NCBI GenBank assembly: GCA_001574975.1
Contig: KQ965764.1
Coordinates: 302,339-366,338, forward strand
Direction of reading: 5' to 3'
Length of the DNA: 64,000 nucleotides
Source: Gonapodya prolifera JEL478
Lineage: Eukaryota; Monoblepharomycota; Monoblepharidomycetes; Monoblepharidales; Gonapodyaceae
Shown: positions 35,966 to 46,707 of the stretch, piece by piece
Layout of the letters: the number at the start of each line of letters is the position of its first letter
Position numbering within the stretch: position 1 is the first letter of the stretch
Program-made: the position numbers and the translations under genes
The notes under the pieces: generated by a model
What the model saw: the letters and a program-made list of their open reading frames with translations, nothing else
Database searches by the model: none
Told to the model about the DNA's origin: nothing

Positions 35966-38444
35966 CGTCTGAAAAACCGGACTTTTGCTTAAGTGCACTT
36001 AAGTGCCATTAAATGCCGCTGCCACTTGATCAAACTTAAATGGCTGTTAAGTGGTTGGGCTGTTACTTAAGTGCCACTTAAGTGGCAGTTGAGAGGCTAA
36101 GTGGTCTAATTTGCTCTGCGGCAGGTAGGTGCCACTTGAGCGCCATCAAATACATTTAACTGACGTTACAAGCCAGTAGCTCGCTAAAACTGTTATTGTT
36201 TTTGTTTGATACATGTCTCGACAATACAACTGACGTGAAAATAGAAGCTGCGATTTGGGTTCGTTTGTGCCGTGAATTTAGTTCACCCTGCGATAAGTAT
36301 AAAGGAATCTGTAAAATAGACACGACGAGAAAGCTACTTCCAAAGAAGTTTTCAAACTGTTTGGTAGTTCGTCGCTGAAATGAGTTCGGTGGTCTTCGCA
36401 AACGTTGGTACAACTTTTCGAAACTTTTCCTTGAAACCCAAAGGCATCCACTCCGGCGGACTACCGTTTCCGCTCGATCTCTCTTCAATAAGGTGGTTCA
36501 AGGGAACCCCTCCTGAACTTCGCCGGAGTTCGCTCGAGTTCCACGAATTCGCACTGTCAACGAGGGCACCATGTTTCAGGGAAAATAGCGCGCATCACTT
36601 CGAAAGTTGAGGGAAAACAGTGGCCTAAAACAATTTCAAGTGTGACACTGCCGCTTTTAGGCGATGCGAGTCGCGAAACGCTGCAGCTGTTTGTTAAACT
36701 GACTCTGCTCCCACACTTTTCCTGCCGATTACAAATGAGAATCGGTGAGTTGAATTGAGCGCAGAATCATTGATGGATCGCTCTTTGCTCACCGACGTAC
36801 CGACTTTGTTTCTGGGAGTCCTTCTGTTTTGATGTGAGTCGGTTTGGTCGGAACACCCGTCGTGCGGAACTGCCAAAGGTAATCACACCGGATCTGTTCG
36901 ACTTTCAGCAGACGAAAAGGTATCTATTCAGCGCGAAGCTCCACATGGGAAGGGGGTTGTGGGGTTGCCAAAGTTCGAAGGTCATTTTAACACCATCATC
37001 CCCCGAACAACCAGCCAACCCAAGAGTCTGACTACGCTGTCAACTTTCACCTTGAGAAATCTCTTACCTCGTACTTTGATATCAAGAACGAGTGACACCA
37101 GCTCTTCAGGTGACTCACTTGTCCACCTCATTTTAACCTCACAAACATCACTCTGGTCTGCCAGGTGCGCTTCCCCCTTTTTGATTCATTTCTTTTGACA
37201 CTACCGATAATCTTCGCTCTTTATTTTGGGCCTTCCTTCCCCCTTTCTACCTGTCGGACTAGAAAACTGAACCGCCATCCTCGGCCTCACTCTTCCCCAC
37301 GCACTCCCTGACCGCTTCTCTCGCGTCATCGTCATGAGCACCGGCATTCTCGACGGGACGCCTGCCGGCGCGGGACTCTCCCACTGGTTGCGCTACTTAA
37401 AACTCCCAACAGGACTTGGCTATTGGCATGTTGATCGACCGCAGAGCCAGTCACCTTTCGCGCGAGGAGCTAGACGGGTGAGTGAGGCTGTGCATGCACA
37501 CATTGCAGTACTAGAAGCTCACCGGTCTGGGCTTAGTAACGACACACCGTGCCAAGTGCATTGTACAAGCCCCGGGTTCGCGCGTTTCCGAAATTGTACC
37601 GACTGAGACGGATATGGAAGTCATTGGCGGGTCTCATCGTGGATTGCTATTGGCATTCTTGCTGTTGAGGGAAGTGTATGAGGTAAAGCTTGCTTCACGT
37701 CCTTCGACAGATCACGGAAAAGTTGCGCGCGAGCTTCGAAGCAAGTCAGTCATACCAGCGTTCATCTACATGAAAGGTGCTGTATCGCTGGTACACTGGT
37801 GTTCCCCATGACCACGCCCACCCACACGTCCTCCTACCAAACCCGTAGATCCCGTTTTAGGCCTCTCGTCATGGATTTCTTCATCCATTCCGTGTTCTCC
37901 ACCAACCTCAACCTTCCTGTCTGTGGAAGGAGTTCGTTGGATGAGAGATAGCAGTCGACGGTGAGTGGCGTCGTTGTGTACATCCCAAGACGCAGTTGGA
38001 GAGAGGCAGTGTGGTCGAGAACCCGCGGAGGAAGCAAGATGATTTGCGGCATCAGCCTGAAATGTCTGGGCTATTTGAACTCGGAGTGCGAGGAAATAAC
38101 AAGTGCTAGGAACTGGGATGGGTGGGGGTGCAAACGTGCTGGTGGCCAAAAGACCCAGACCGGGTCGTAGATCGTGGCGTTATATGAAAGTGCAACTGGA
38201 TAAATACATCGCATTGATTTTCATTAAGTCACGCCTCATAGCATTCAAGAGATACATAAGTGCCATATTAAGTGCCACTCAAGTACCCCACCCATATTAC
38301 ATAATTGGTAGTAATTAGCACTTAAGTGGCCTGATTGGTATTTGCGACAATTAATTGCCAATCAAGGTACAGACCTTAACTTATGTCAATTAGGCACTTA
38401 ATGGCACTTAATTACACTTAATGTCACTTGTCGGTTTTCAGACG
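35966..38444. mobile_element. TIR-bounded, probably non-autonomous DNA transposon
   Basis: The ends are imperfect inverted repeats: CGTCTGAAAAACCGGAC at 35966-35982 and its near-complement GTCGGTTTTCAGACG at 38430-38444. Directly inside each end lies a cluster of degenerate CACTTAA / TTAAGTGCC motifs in both orientations (about 35988-36145 and 38250-38430), typical subterminal repeats of class II elements. The 2.1-kb interior has no recognisable transposase and only short frames, and is more AT-rich than the flanks. A possible 3-bp target duplication (ACG) abuts the ends but is not certain. Superfamily cannot be assigned. Confidence 0.6.
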
Positions 38445-39213
38445 AAGCCCGTGTCTTTTTTTTCCGATCTCGGCGTAAAAGTCGCCGTTTTCAATTCGGT
38501 TCCTGGTCCCACCGTCGAATCATGGGAGACAGAGCGGGCGATGCTTCCCAATGTACACGTATGAAAACAAAATTAAACGCACCTCCTAAATGCAAAGTAG
38601 CACGATTTTATTGCGTCTTGGGTACCGGGTTGTACCACCCATTCGCGATAAAGGGTAAAATATTGTCGAAATCGTGGCACAGCGGGGATACCCTTGCCAG
38701 GATCGGGAGCAGAACGATTGGTGGCGACGCGCACAGGAGCTCAGGTTTCTCTTAAGGAAGGACAGGGACGTAAGGAACGCTTTGCAGGGCGACGAGAGAG
38801 CACAAGGTGCGTGTCGAGAGCGGGGGCGGGGGTGGGGGGTGGGATGTGGAAGGGGACCAGGATGGGAGGAGCGCGTGGGAGTGAAAGGGGAGAGGGTGGA
38901 GCGGGGAAAGAAGCGAGGGCAGGAAGTGATGGGAGGAAGAGAGCAGGACCGGTGCGCGAGAGAGGGAAGCGTGGGAGCGGTGCGTTTTGGAGCCCGTGGA
39001 CCGCAAGCAATCCCATAAAGTATACAGAGTGCCGTATCAGTGCGCTACAGCCTGCCACTACTGGGAATTTTCTTCACCGATGCTGTCTCGTCTGACACAT
39101 CCTGCCGTTACCAACACCGTACCCGCCCTATTACTTATCTGCCTACACCTTCTTACCCACCTTCCCCCCCGCACTTACCTTGCACACCGCTCGCATCTGT
39201 GAACTCTCTAGCA
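38445..39213. other. Intergenic between mobile element and SIP5
   Basis: Purine-rich stretch at about 38750-38980, then a pyrimidine-rich leader just before the SIP5 start. No gene supported. Confidence 0.5.
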
Positions 39214-42200
39214 ATGGGGTCTAGCCAGTCACGCCAGGATGACGCTCCGAACCCCAACTACCCGGCGCACCAGTACGCACTCAACACACCACCCTATTTC
39301 CCCCACTCGCAACACCCGCCACGTTCTCCCTCGCGCTCTTCAAACAACCTCAACTCGTTCGCTTTCCCGCACCCGCAGAACGATGGCCATCAGCCGTCGC
39401 TCGCGTTCCCCTTCTTCCGCTCCAGCTCACCCTCCCCATCCCCGGCCCACTCGCCGGCAAACTCCCTTTCCCAGCTCAAAGACTCGGACCTGAACACAGT
39501 CATTGACTTCGGGTCGCTCGCCCCTTCGGGCCTGTACCACGCCAACCAGGACTGGGAAGTCCGCGCCGTGCGGAAGCTCATCTTGGACCGTCGTATGGCG
39601 CCTTTTTACAAGGGCCTCAACGACCCCGAGGACTGGATGGAAGCCGAATCGACCACCTCTGACAGGCCGTCCACCCCGGCCTCGTTCATGTCCTCGTCGC
39701 CATCACTAGCCCACTCCCCTCTCAAAGCGCCGCCCAGCCCCGCGTTGTCCACAGTGGAGCTTCCTATGCACACCGACTCCGACGCCGCACCCTCCACGTC
39801 GGACCCGCCACAACCCCACTCTCCGGCTCCCTCGCGCCCCGCTCACCTCACCCACCGCCACACTCCGTCCACATCGTCCACGGCCTCCACCTCTTCCCTC
39901 GCATCTCTAGGCCTTCCATCGCGGCCCCAACCCGCACACCCAGCTGTCCATCTTGAGGACCCAACGTTCTCAACCTCAATGTCGAACTCCACCTCCCCTT
40001 CCCTGCATCCACCCGCACCCGCCACCCCGCCTCCGAACCTCTCCGCATCACTCCCTTCCCACGCATTCCGCCCACCACGCGCCGCTTCGCCGTCACCCTC
40101 CCTCACGTCGCTCTCGCCCTCAAGTGCGGGACCATGGGCCGGGAGCGGGACCGGGATTGGGAGCGCCGCCGGGGGTGCGGCGCCGCAGGGCCGGCACCGG
40201 GCCTACTCGTCCTTTTCGGGTCTGTCCCATTCGGCACGCGAGGCCCGCGACCGCGACCGAGACAGGGACCGTGATCGCGAGAGGGATCATCACCACCACC
40301 ACCACCTGCCTGTTGTGAGCAACCCCCGCACGGTGTCACGGGAGGACTTGTTTGCGAGTCCGATTGAGTGTCCTATTTGTTTCCTGGTGAGTTGCTGGAC
40401 TGTGGAAGAAGGGGGAGGGCAAGGGATTGCTGGAATGGATGGCATTCTTGAGGGTGATGAGTTGGCTCTTGCGCGTACTGGGCGCTAACATGTACTTCAC
40501 CCGCCGCCACAGTATTACCCTCGCAACATCAACCGCGCACGGTGCTGTGGGCAGCCGATTTGCACAGAGTGCTTTGTGCAGATCAAGAGGGACGGCACGT
40601 CAGGGGAAATTGCGAGGTGGGTTTTGCATAGTGTGGGACAATGTTTGGGCGGGATGGTGCTGCAAAGGGAGTGTTTAGGATTTGCGAAGAAGATAAGCGG
40701 CTGAAGAGGGCATTGTGTGTGGATTGACTTGATGGGGAATCCGATCGGAGCCATGGAATGCTTGGGTTATCTTTCCTCATAAAAACTGATTCCACTCTGC
40801 TCTCGTCGCGCAACCGCAAATCTCCACGACCCAGCTGCCCCTTCTGCGTCGAGCCCGATTTCGGCATCACCTACAACCACCCCGACACGCCCGAATTCCG
40901 GCGCGAGGCACGCCTACCCCCGCTTCCATCGTCGCCCGTCCCCGCGCGTGCGACCTCGCCCATTCCGTCGGGACCCGGAATACTCGACACACCCGACGAT
41001 GAGCACAAATCAGTGGCAGAGCCGGGGCCAATGCGAAGGAGGGTCAGCGTACCAGCGAAGGATCCTAGGGTGGTGTCGGCTGGTGCGTTATGTGACTGCG
41101 GGGAGGGATTTCGACCTCTTGTTGGCACCGAGCTGAACTGACTGCCCTCCCCTTTGGCACTTCAGACGACCTTCGGCCAGAGTGGTCCCGTCGCATGGTA
41201 CAGCTCGTGGCTGCCCGTGCAGCTGCCGCTTCTGGCGTGCCGGGGTCTGGTCAGGGAGGGCGAAGGACCGGTTTCGGCGCGCTCGCTGCGCTGGGGAGGG
41301 GCAGGGAGGTTGATCCGGATAGGTTGAGGTGAGTTTCCCTGCAGTACCGTATTGCGTTCGGCCTGAGCAAGATCACTCTTCTCCCAAACAAGCTCGGCCG
41401 CCACGGCTGCTGCTGCGCTGCTCGAGGGTGCCATCCCACGGCGCTCACCGAGCCCCTCGCTGCTATTCCGCAGGCAACACAGGCACACCCCATCCACAGG
41501 GTCCGCGAGCTCGGCGGAGGACGGCGGAGCGCACCAGGCCAGGAGAAGGAGGGGGTGGTTCACAGGGGTGGGAGAAGGTGGGTGACAAATCGGACGTGGA
41601 TGCAAGGATGGTAACAATTGGTAACACCGTTGGTTTTCTCCCCTACAACCCCAAAATTTTCTCCCCACCATTCCTTCACATGCAGCAACTCTCGCTGTCT
41701 CCGCGGTACGCACGATGGGTGCGGACCTGGAGGAGCTCATGCTACTGGAAGCCGTGCGCCGCAGTTTGCTCGACTCGGAACCTCAGGCGTCTGGACAAAC
41801 CGCCGCCTCCTCGTCGTCGTCGGTCTCGAGCGTGCCCACGTCCGCGGCACCAACTGCTTCTGTCTCGTCCTCCGTACACCCGCTCCCATCCCTCGACGAA
41901 CCCGCCCTGGAGGATGGGGCGTCGCGGCCTCCGCTTGCTGTTCCCGCTCTGGTAGTCTCGACTCACGGCGAGAGACGGAGCGGGGATTTGGGCGAGAGGA
42001 CGCCTACGGGTTCACCGGGAAGAACCGGCGCGGGAGGGTTCGGTCTTATTATGACGCCCATCGTGGACGGCGCCGTGCAGGTTGTGGAGGAGGTTGGTGG
42101 AGAGGCTGGGCCCGGCGTCAGGGTCCGTAGTGAGAGTCAGGCCACTGCCAAGGGGGACAGTGTGGGGCTGGCCGGGGTGACGGTCTTGGGCGGGGGCACC

Positions 42201-42281
42201 GGGACGGTGGAAGTGATTGTGAACAAGGAGGCGGAGGCGCAGGGGGACGTCATGGAGGTTGCGCAGGCGGCGAGGGGTTAA
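39214..42281 (+). CDS. SIP5: Sip5-like RING/zinc-binding protein, N-myristoylation motif
   Basis: Homologue of yeast Sip5, which binds the Snf1 kinase and the Reg1/Glc7 phosphatase. The start MGSSQSRQ (39214) fits an N-myristoylation site, suggesting membrane attachment. A long Ser/Pro-rich disordered N-terminus includes the more ordered [20 protein letters not shown] and an Arg-Asp repeat ending in six His. The diagnostic zinc-binding module follows: [10 protein letters not shown], then after an intron [20 protein letters not shown] and FVQIKRDG, then [16 protein letters not shown]. After further introns (acceptors near 41165 and 41690) [20 protein letters not shown] matches the conserved C-terminal helix, and a variable tail ends EVAQAARG at 42281. 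Exon order and motifs match the family closely. Length is larger than in yeast because of the disordered parts. Confidence 0.85.
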
Positions 42282-42656
42282 GTGCGGCTGGCCGTGTCGG
42301 TGGAGTGAAGTACAGGGAGAGGATTTGGAAGTGCATGCGGTGTTGTGATTGCGATTGTGATAAACGTATGGACGGAAGCAGGAAGGGGCGATGACGCTGG
42401 CAGGACCGGGCGTCGCGGATGGGGAGTTTGCATAACGAGCATATCTTGACGATGCCATTTGGATAGCGAGTGCCGGTCGCCCATGGGTGGATCTGGCGAC
42501 GGTTTTGCAAATCGAGCGGCCAGTCGAAGAGTTGTATATTTTGTTCCCGAGGTGTTGGACACTGTTGTACAAGTATATTAAACAACGGAATAAAGTTTGC
42601 ATAAAGATATTTGCGAATGTGGTCTGTCAGTGTGAGTTGTGCCCGCAGAATCATTG
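42282..42656. other. Convergent intergenic, no gene seen
   Basis: Space of 375 bp between the SIP5 and MYND gene stops. Nothing recognised. Confidence 0.6.
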
Positions 42657-44047
42657 TCAGTTCATGTTGAGACTCATGTCCTCCCCAAACCAATAGACCA
42701 TGGTGCCCCTCATCTCGAGGGATTTGTACGGGGGCCACGTTTTCTTTGCACAAAACACCTTGTGCCACCTCCAATCCACCTTTTGGCACTCGACGGAGCA
42801 GTACCTGATCATTTTGCACTTGTTGACATTCTCCGACGTGGGCCCCACTATCTGCTCCGCTGTCATCCCCGACACGCACGTAAAGTTTCCGCACGCCTGG
42901 TATTTCGCGCTCTCGGGAGACCACTGTGTGCGGGGAAGCTTCTTGGTCGGTGTGTGGTACGCGCGGACGACGTCGGCCCACCGGCGCGCGACTTCGGACG
43001 TTTGGTGCGGTCGCTGACGCTTCTTCTGCAATTGCATGCGGCGCATGAATTCGGGGTGCGCGGCCACAACGGCTCGGCTGGCGGTGTTTATGGGGTCCTT
43101 GCCCCGAGGAAGGAGGAACCATTCCATCAGGTCCAATACTTGGTACTGTATGGAGGGTGGCAGACGATGACGATGATGTCAGACCGAGCATGAAAACGGT
43201 CTACATCCCCCAGATACGCCTGCGACGGAGGAATACGCTCTGCGTGGGACAATACGCTCCGCGTGGGATCATTCGCCTCCAGCGGACAGCCTCGGTCAGC
43301 GCCTAGCGGCACTTAGGCCTCATGTTCGCTCCGCGAAAAAGCACTCGGTCAGCACTGTCGCGCTTAGGCTTCGGTGCTCAGTCTTCCGTGGTTCGCACTC
43401 CAGACCTCGCTACGCGTCTCGCCACTCCGACCTCTGGCCTCCGTTGTTCGACCCCGCACCCACGCGCTTGACCAAACGTACCAAAGTCTCTTCCTGCACG
43501 AACGGATGGTAGTCCTCGAACAGTTTCGGACCGTCGATGAGACACAGAGCGCAAGTAGAGCCGGCATGCGCGTGGCCAGACCTGCATGCAACGTGTCTGA
43601 CGTCGACAAGCTCTCCAAGTCGACCGTGATCTGGAGAAATGCGAGCGACGCCGACGCTGCGCGGCACATTGCCCTCTTGCGTGGTTTTCCCGGCTGTAGC
43701 GCGCGCACCTCGTCAATTCGCTTCACGAATGCGTCGAAGAGCAGCCACGGGATGGGGGTGGAGATGAGAAGCGAAAAGATCCGTCTGCGCTGCTGGACGG
43801 TCAGCGTGGTGTGCTCCAAGGACAACTTGTGATGCAAGGCCATGCTGCTGGTGACGCCCGTGTCTGATCCGAGTTGGCTGAAGCAGCCGCTGTCCCAGTA
43901 GACGCTCCAGCGCAAGTCGCAGTCGATGCCGTGCTTGAACTGGTCGGTGATTTCGTGCGGATTGAGGTTGGGCAGTTGGGAAAGGATATGAAAGACTTCC
44001 GGTCGCGGGGGCTCAGGCAGCGGTTTGGGATCGAGGAAACTGGCCAT
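42657..44047 (-). CDS. MYND zinc-finger protein (possible frameshift)
   Basis: The N-terminal exon (ATG 44047, MASFLDPKPLPEPPRPEVF) encodes a mostly helical region of about 170 residues with no recognised domain. The frame then must change at about 43541-43549 (TCTGTGTCTC on the coding strand) to continue with LIDGPKLFEDYHPFVQEE and ETLVRLVKR. A 318-nt intron (43146-43463), which holds a dispersed repeat, is spliced in phase to YQVLDLMEWFLLPRGKD. The C-terminal MYND finger reads CGNFTC, then NKCKMIRYCSVECQKVDWRW and HKVFC, with the Cys/His ligands in place. MYND fingers bind proline-rich partner peptides. The product should be about 390 residues. The frame change may be a sequencing error, a pseudogene lesion or an unusual intron. 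Confidence 0.65.
43291..43410. repeat. Dispersed repeat copy B, inside MYND gene intron (two partial units)
   Basis: Two partial units in a row (43291-43322 and about 43342-43410) related to the repeat at 18718-18786. The second contains the 51-bp block at 46/51 identity. Just upstream is a short tandem of ATACGCTCYGCGTGGGA (about 43229-43269). The whole tract lies within the 318-nt intron. Confidence 0.7.
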
Positions 44048-44218
44048 CGTGGTGGATCATAGAAAAATCAGAGCGGGGGAAGCGAGATTCGAAGAGCGGG
44101 GGATAAAAATCTGCCGGTCGGCGGTCACACATTGAGCCGGTGACGTTTGCAGTCATTGACTAACTTCTGATGGTTGTTCATTTTTCGATTTACTTGCGAC
44201 GTTCGCCAACCTCCCACT

Positions 44219-46215
44219 TCACGCCTCCCCCACAATCGCCTCATACTCCATCAAGTCCTCCTCCACGGCTTTACTCGCCGGATCTTGCTTCCACCGGGCC
44301 AACAACTCCTTCACGAGGTCCGTCGCGTCCTTGCGCGTAATTTCCGTGACGTGCGGGGATGCTTCGCGGACGCGGCGGAAGGCCGTCTGAAGGATGGAGG
44401 ATGAGTGGGTGAGTGTGGTGTGCAGGCAGCTACGGAAAGACGGGACGCACCTGCGTGGCCCCGCCGGAAAGTACTGCGGTGCACCATGTGGCGATTTGGT
44501 GCAGCGTTACTTTGACGAGGGCTTCGGAGGTGCGGGACCTGCTGGGTCTGATGATGACTGGCACAGCTGCGCGGAGAGTCGAGGAGGGACTTACAAGAAT
44601 GCGTGGTTTTCATCCTCGCTAATACACGTGCACGTGGTGGCGAAGGGTGAGTCCAGACGTCGGAGCAGAAACAAAACGCATCGACGGAAACTGGTGACAC
44701 GCACTAGATCTCGACTTGAACGTGTTCCAGGCCGTCCTTGGACCGCTTAAGTCCGATGGCCACATTGTCGGCCAGGAAGCGGTCGCGGGTACCCGTGATG
44801 ATCTAAGTCCGAGTTCGGAGTTCGGAGTCGAGTTCGGATACCGGAAAAAGCGGTGAAGCAGCGTCAGTCTCACTTTCCCGTCACCAAAACGTCTCGACAA
44901 CGTAACTCACGAGCTGGGCCGGCAGAGGCGCCGCCTTGTCCACGTCCGCGAACAGCGGGGACGCGTAGCGGTTGCGCTTGAGCTCGGGCCATCGGGAGCC
45001 GAGGTAGCTTTTGGACGCTTTTGGGTGGGTTGGTGTTGGGGTGGGTAAAATAGTAGTGGCGCGGTACGAGGGAGTGTGCGCGTGAAGCAGGGGTGACGTG
45101 ACGTGGTGCCAAAGGCATCAGAGAGTAAGAGAGGGAGAGTGTGTGTGACACGGTAATGACGTTGCACCATAGGCAAGAGCGAGAGAAAGAGAGTGTATGA
45201 GAAACAAAAGTCACGTACCAGAACGAGACACAACGCACCGACGTGCAGGCCCTGCGTGGTCAGCACGCAGCAGCGGAACTCGGCGGGGAGGTTGTGCGAG
45301 GGCGAAGCGACGGTGGTGTCGACGAAGGGTGTTAGGAGGAGGAGGCCTTTGATGTGGTGCGAATTGAGGATATTGTGAACGGGATTCGATGCAGTATACA
45401 CGTTGGTCGCCCACCTGCTGGAAGGGCATTCCGCGAGTCGCGGAGGTAGAGGGAGAGTCCGTACACGAGGCCCGCTCCAGCGGACGTGCCTTTGGACAAG
45501 GGACAGTGAAGTGAATTGCTGGAATAGCTTCCTTGTCACATATAACAACGAATTCACCAGCAAGAATAATACGGCCAGCGTCGGTACCCTGAGCTAGGAC
45601 CGCCGTGTAGACCGAGAAGGCGTCCGTGATTGCCGCCGGGAAGGGGTTTTCGGGCGCGAGGCGGTAGTTGCAGTTGAGGACGCGGAACCCCATGCGGGCG
45701 AGGTGGATGGCCTGGCCGCGTGACTTGTCTTTGCTGCCGTTCATGTAGCCTCTGTTGGAGTGAAGGGGGTCGGTGGTGGTGATGGCCGCCCTCATTACTG
45801 AACAACGGCCAACACCAGACGGCCGCCCGCCGCTTGCTTACCCGCCATGCCAGTAAAACGCGACCGCGCCAGATCCCACGGCACCAGTGGGGTTCGTTGC
45901 CACGACCCACTCGGCGTTGATTGAGCCCTGCGGAGGGTGTTCCTCGAGTCCCGGTGACGGGATGCGCGGGAAGGAGACCTGTATGACAGCGATGTCTTCC
46001 GGCACGGGTGGGATTGGGAAGGAGTTGACGATGCGGCGCGTTTCTGCTGGGTCGGCGAGACCTGGGGGAGACAAAGTGAGGTGAGGGTGTTGGAGTTGGA
46101 TAGGGATGTGCTGCTTCTCACTGATGACCGCTTGGCCCTGCACGATCTGGTTTCTCCTGTCCTCTGGCCACGACGCGGGCCACGGAATGGGCTGCGAGTC
46201 GAGATGGGGTGCCAT
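44219..46215 (-). CDS. Alpha/beta hydrolase, HSL/acetyl-hydrolase type
   Basis: Serine esterase of the alpha/beta-hydrolase-3 family, probably acting on short-chain or steryl/lipid acetyl esters; substrate unknown. ATG 46215 (MAPHLDSQPIPWP). The oxyanion motif HGGGY is split by an intron (FYWHGG to GYMNGSKDK). LARMGFRVLNCNYRLAPENP follows. The nucleophile elbow, restored across an intron, reads ILAGTSAGAGLVYGL: GTSAG instead of the usual GDSAG. The acid is in LIITGTRDRFLADNVAIG and the His in EDENHAFL. The C-terminal exon reads TEITRKDATDLVKELL and ends YEAIVGEA at 44219. All triad members are present, so it should be active. It is divergently arranged with the BCS1 paralogue, with 492 bp between the start codons. 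Confidence 0.82.
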
Positions 46216-46707
46216 GCGCGTGTGGTGAACTGTTTGTGTTTGCTTCCGGTGGGTGCTTTGGTCGGCCGCATCCGGCTCAACGCCTCCCTTCTTAGTGGAT
46301 ACAGTCAGCGCGTCTCAACAAAAATAGACAGCGAACGTGAACGAAATTCAAGTAAGTCAAAGTGCCCAACCGCTCTCTGAGCCAAGGGGACTCCAGTCCA
46401 GCAAAGGCATGTTTGGCCAGACAACTGCTTCGGTACATAAAAAATTTGTCAGGCCGGCGAAAGCCCCATTATTGTGTCTTTCCCCTGGTGCTTTGGACGA
46501 GGACCACAGTTAAAATCCTGGCAACGTTGAGGGACACGTAACCCACGAAAGCGCATGCAGGTGTCCTGTTGCGTCGCCCAATTCAGTCCGTCCAGGCGAC
46601 TCGCGTGCAAATCGAAAACACTGCGCTCTTCCCTGCTGCCCTACACCCTCTGCCCCCCCCTCTCTCACGTCTCCACACCTGCGGCTCGCCTGCTCTCGCA
46701 AACCCCA
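46216..46707. other. Divergent intergenic region (hydrolase / BCS1)
   Basis: Must hold the promoters of both flanking genes. No specific site could be recognised. The 3' part before the BCS1 start is pyrimidine-rich. Confidence 0.5.

Noticed and set aside
36156-37811. Small open frames inside the transposon-like element as possible transposase
   Set aside because: All under about 110 codons, with no DDE, zinc-finger or other transposase motif in any frame I read.
44311-44700. 129-codon minus-strand frame next to the hydrolase
   Set aside because: The hydrolase exons (EDENHAFL, the C-terminal helices) occupy the same DNA in other frames with proper splice sites.
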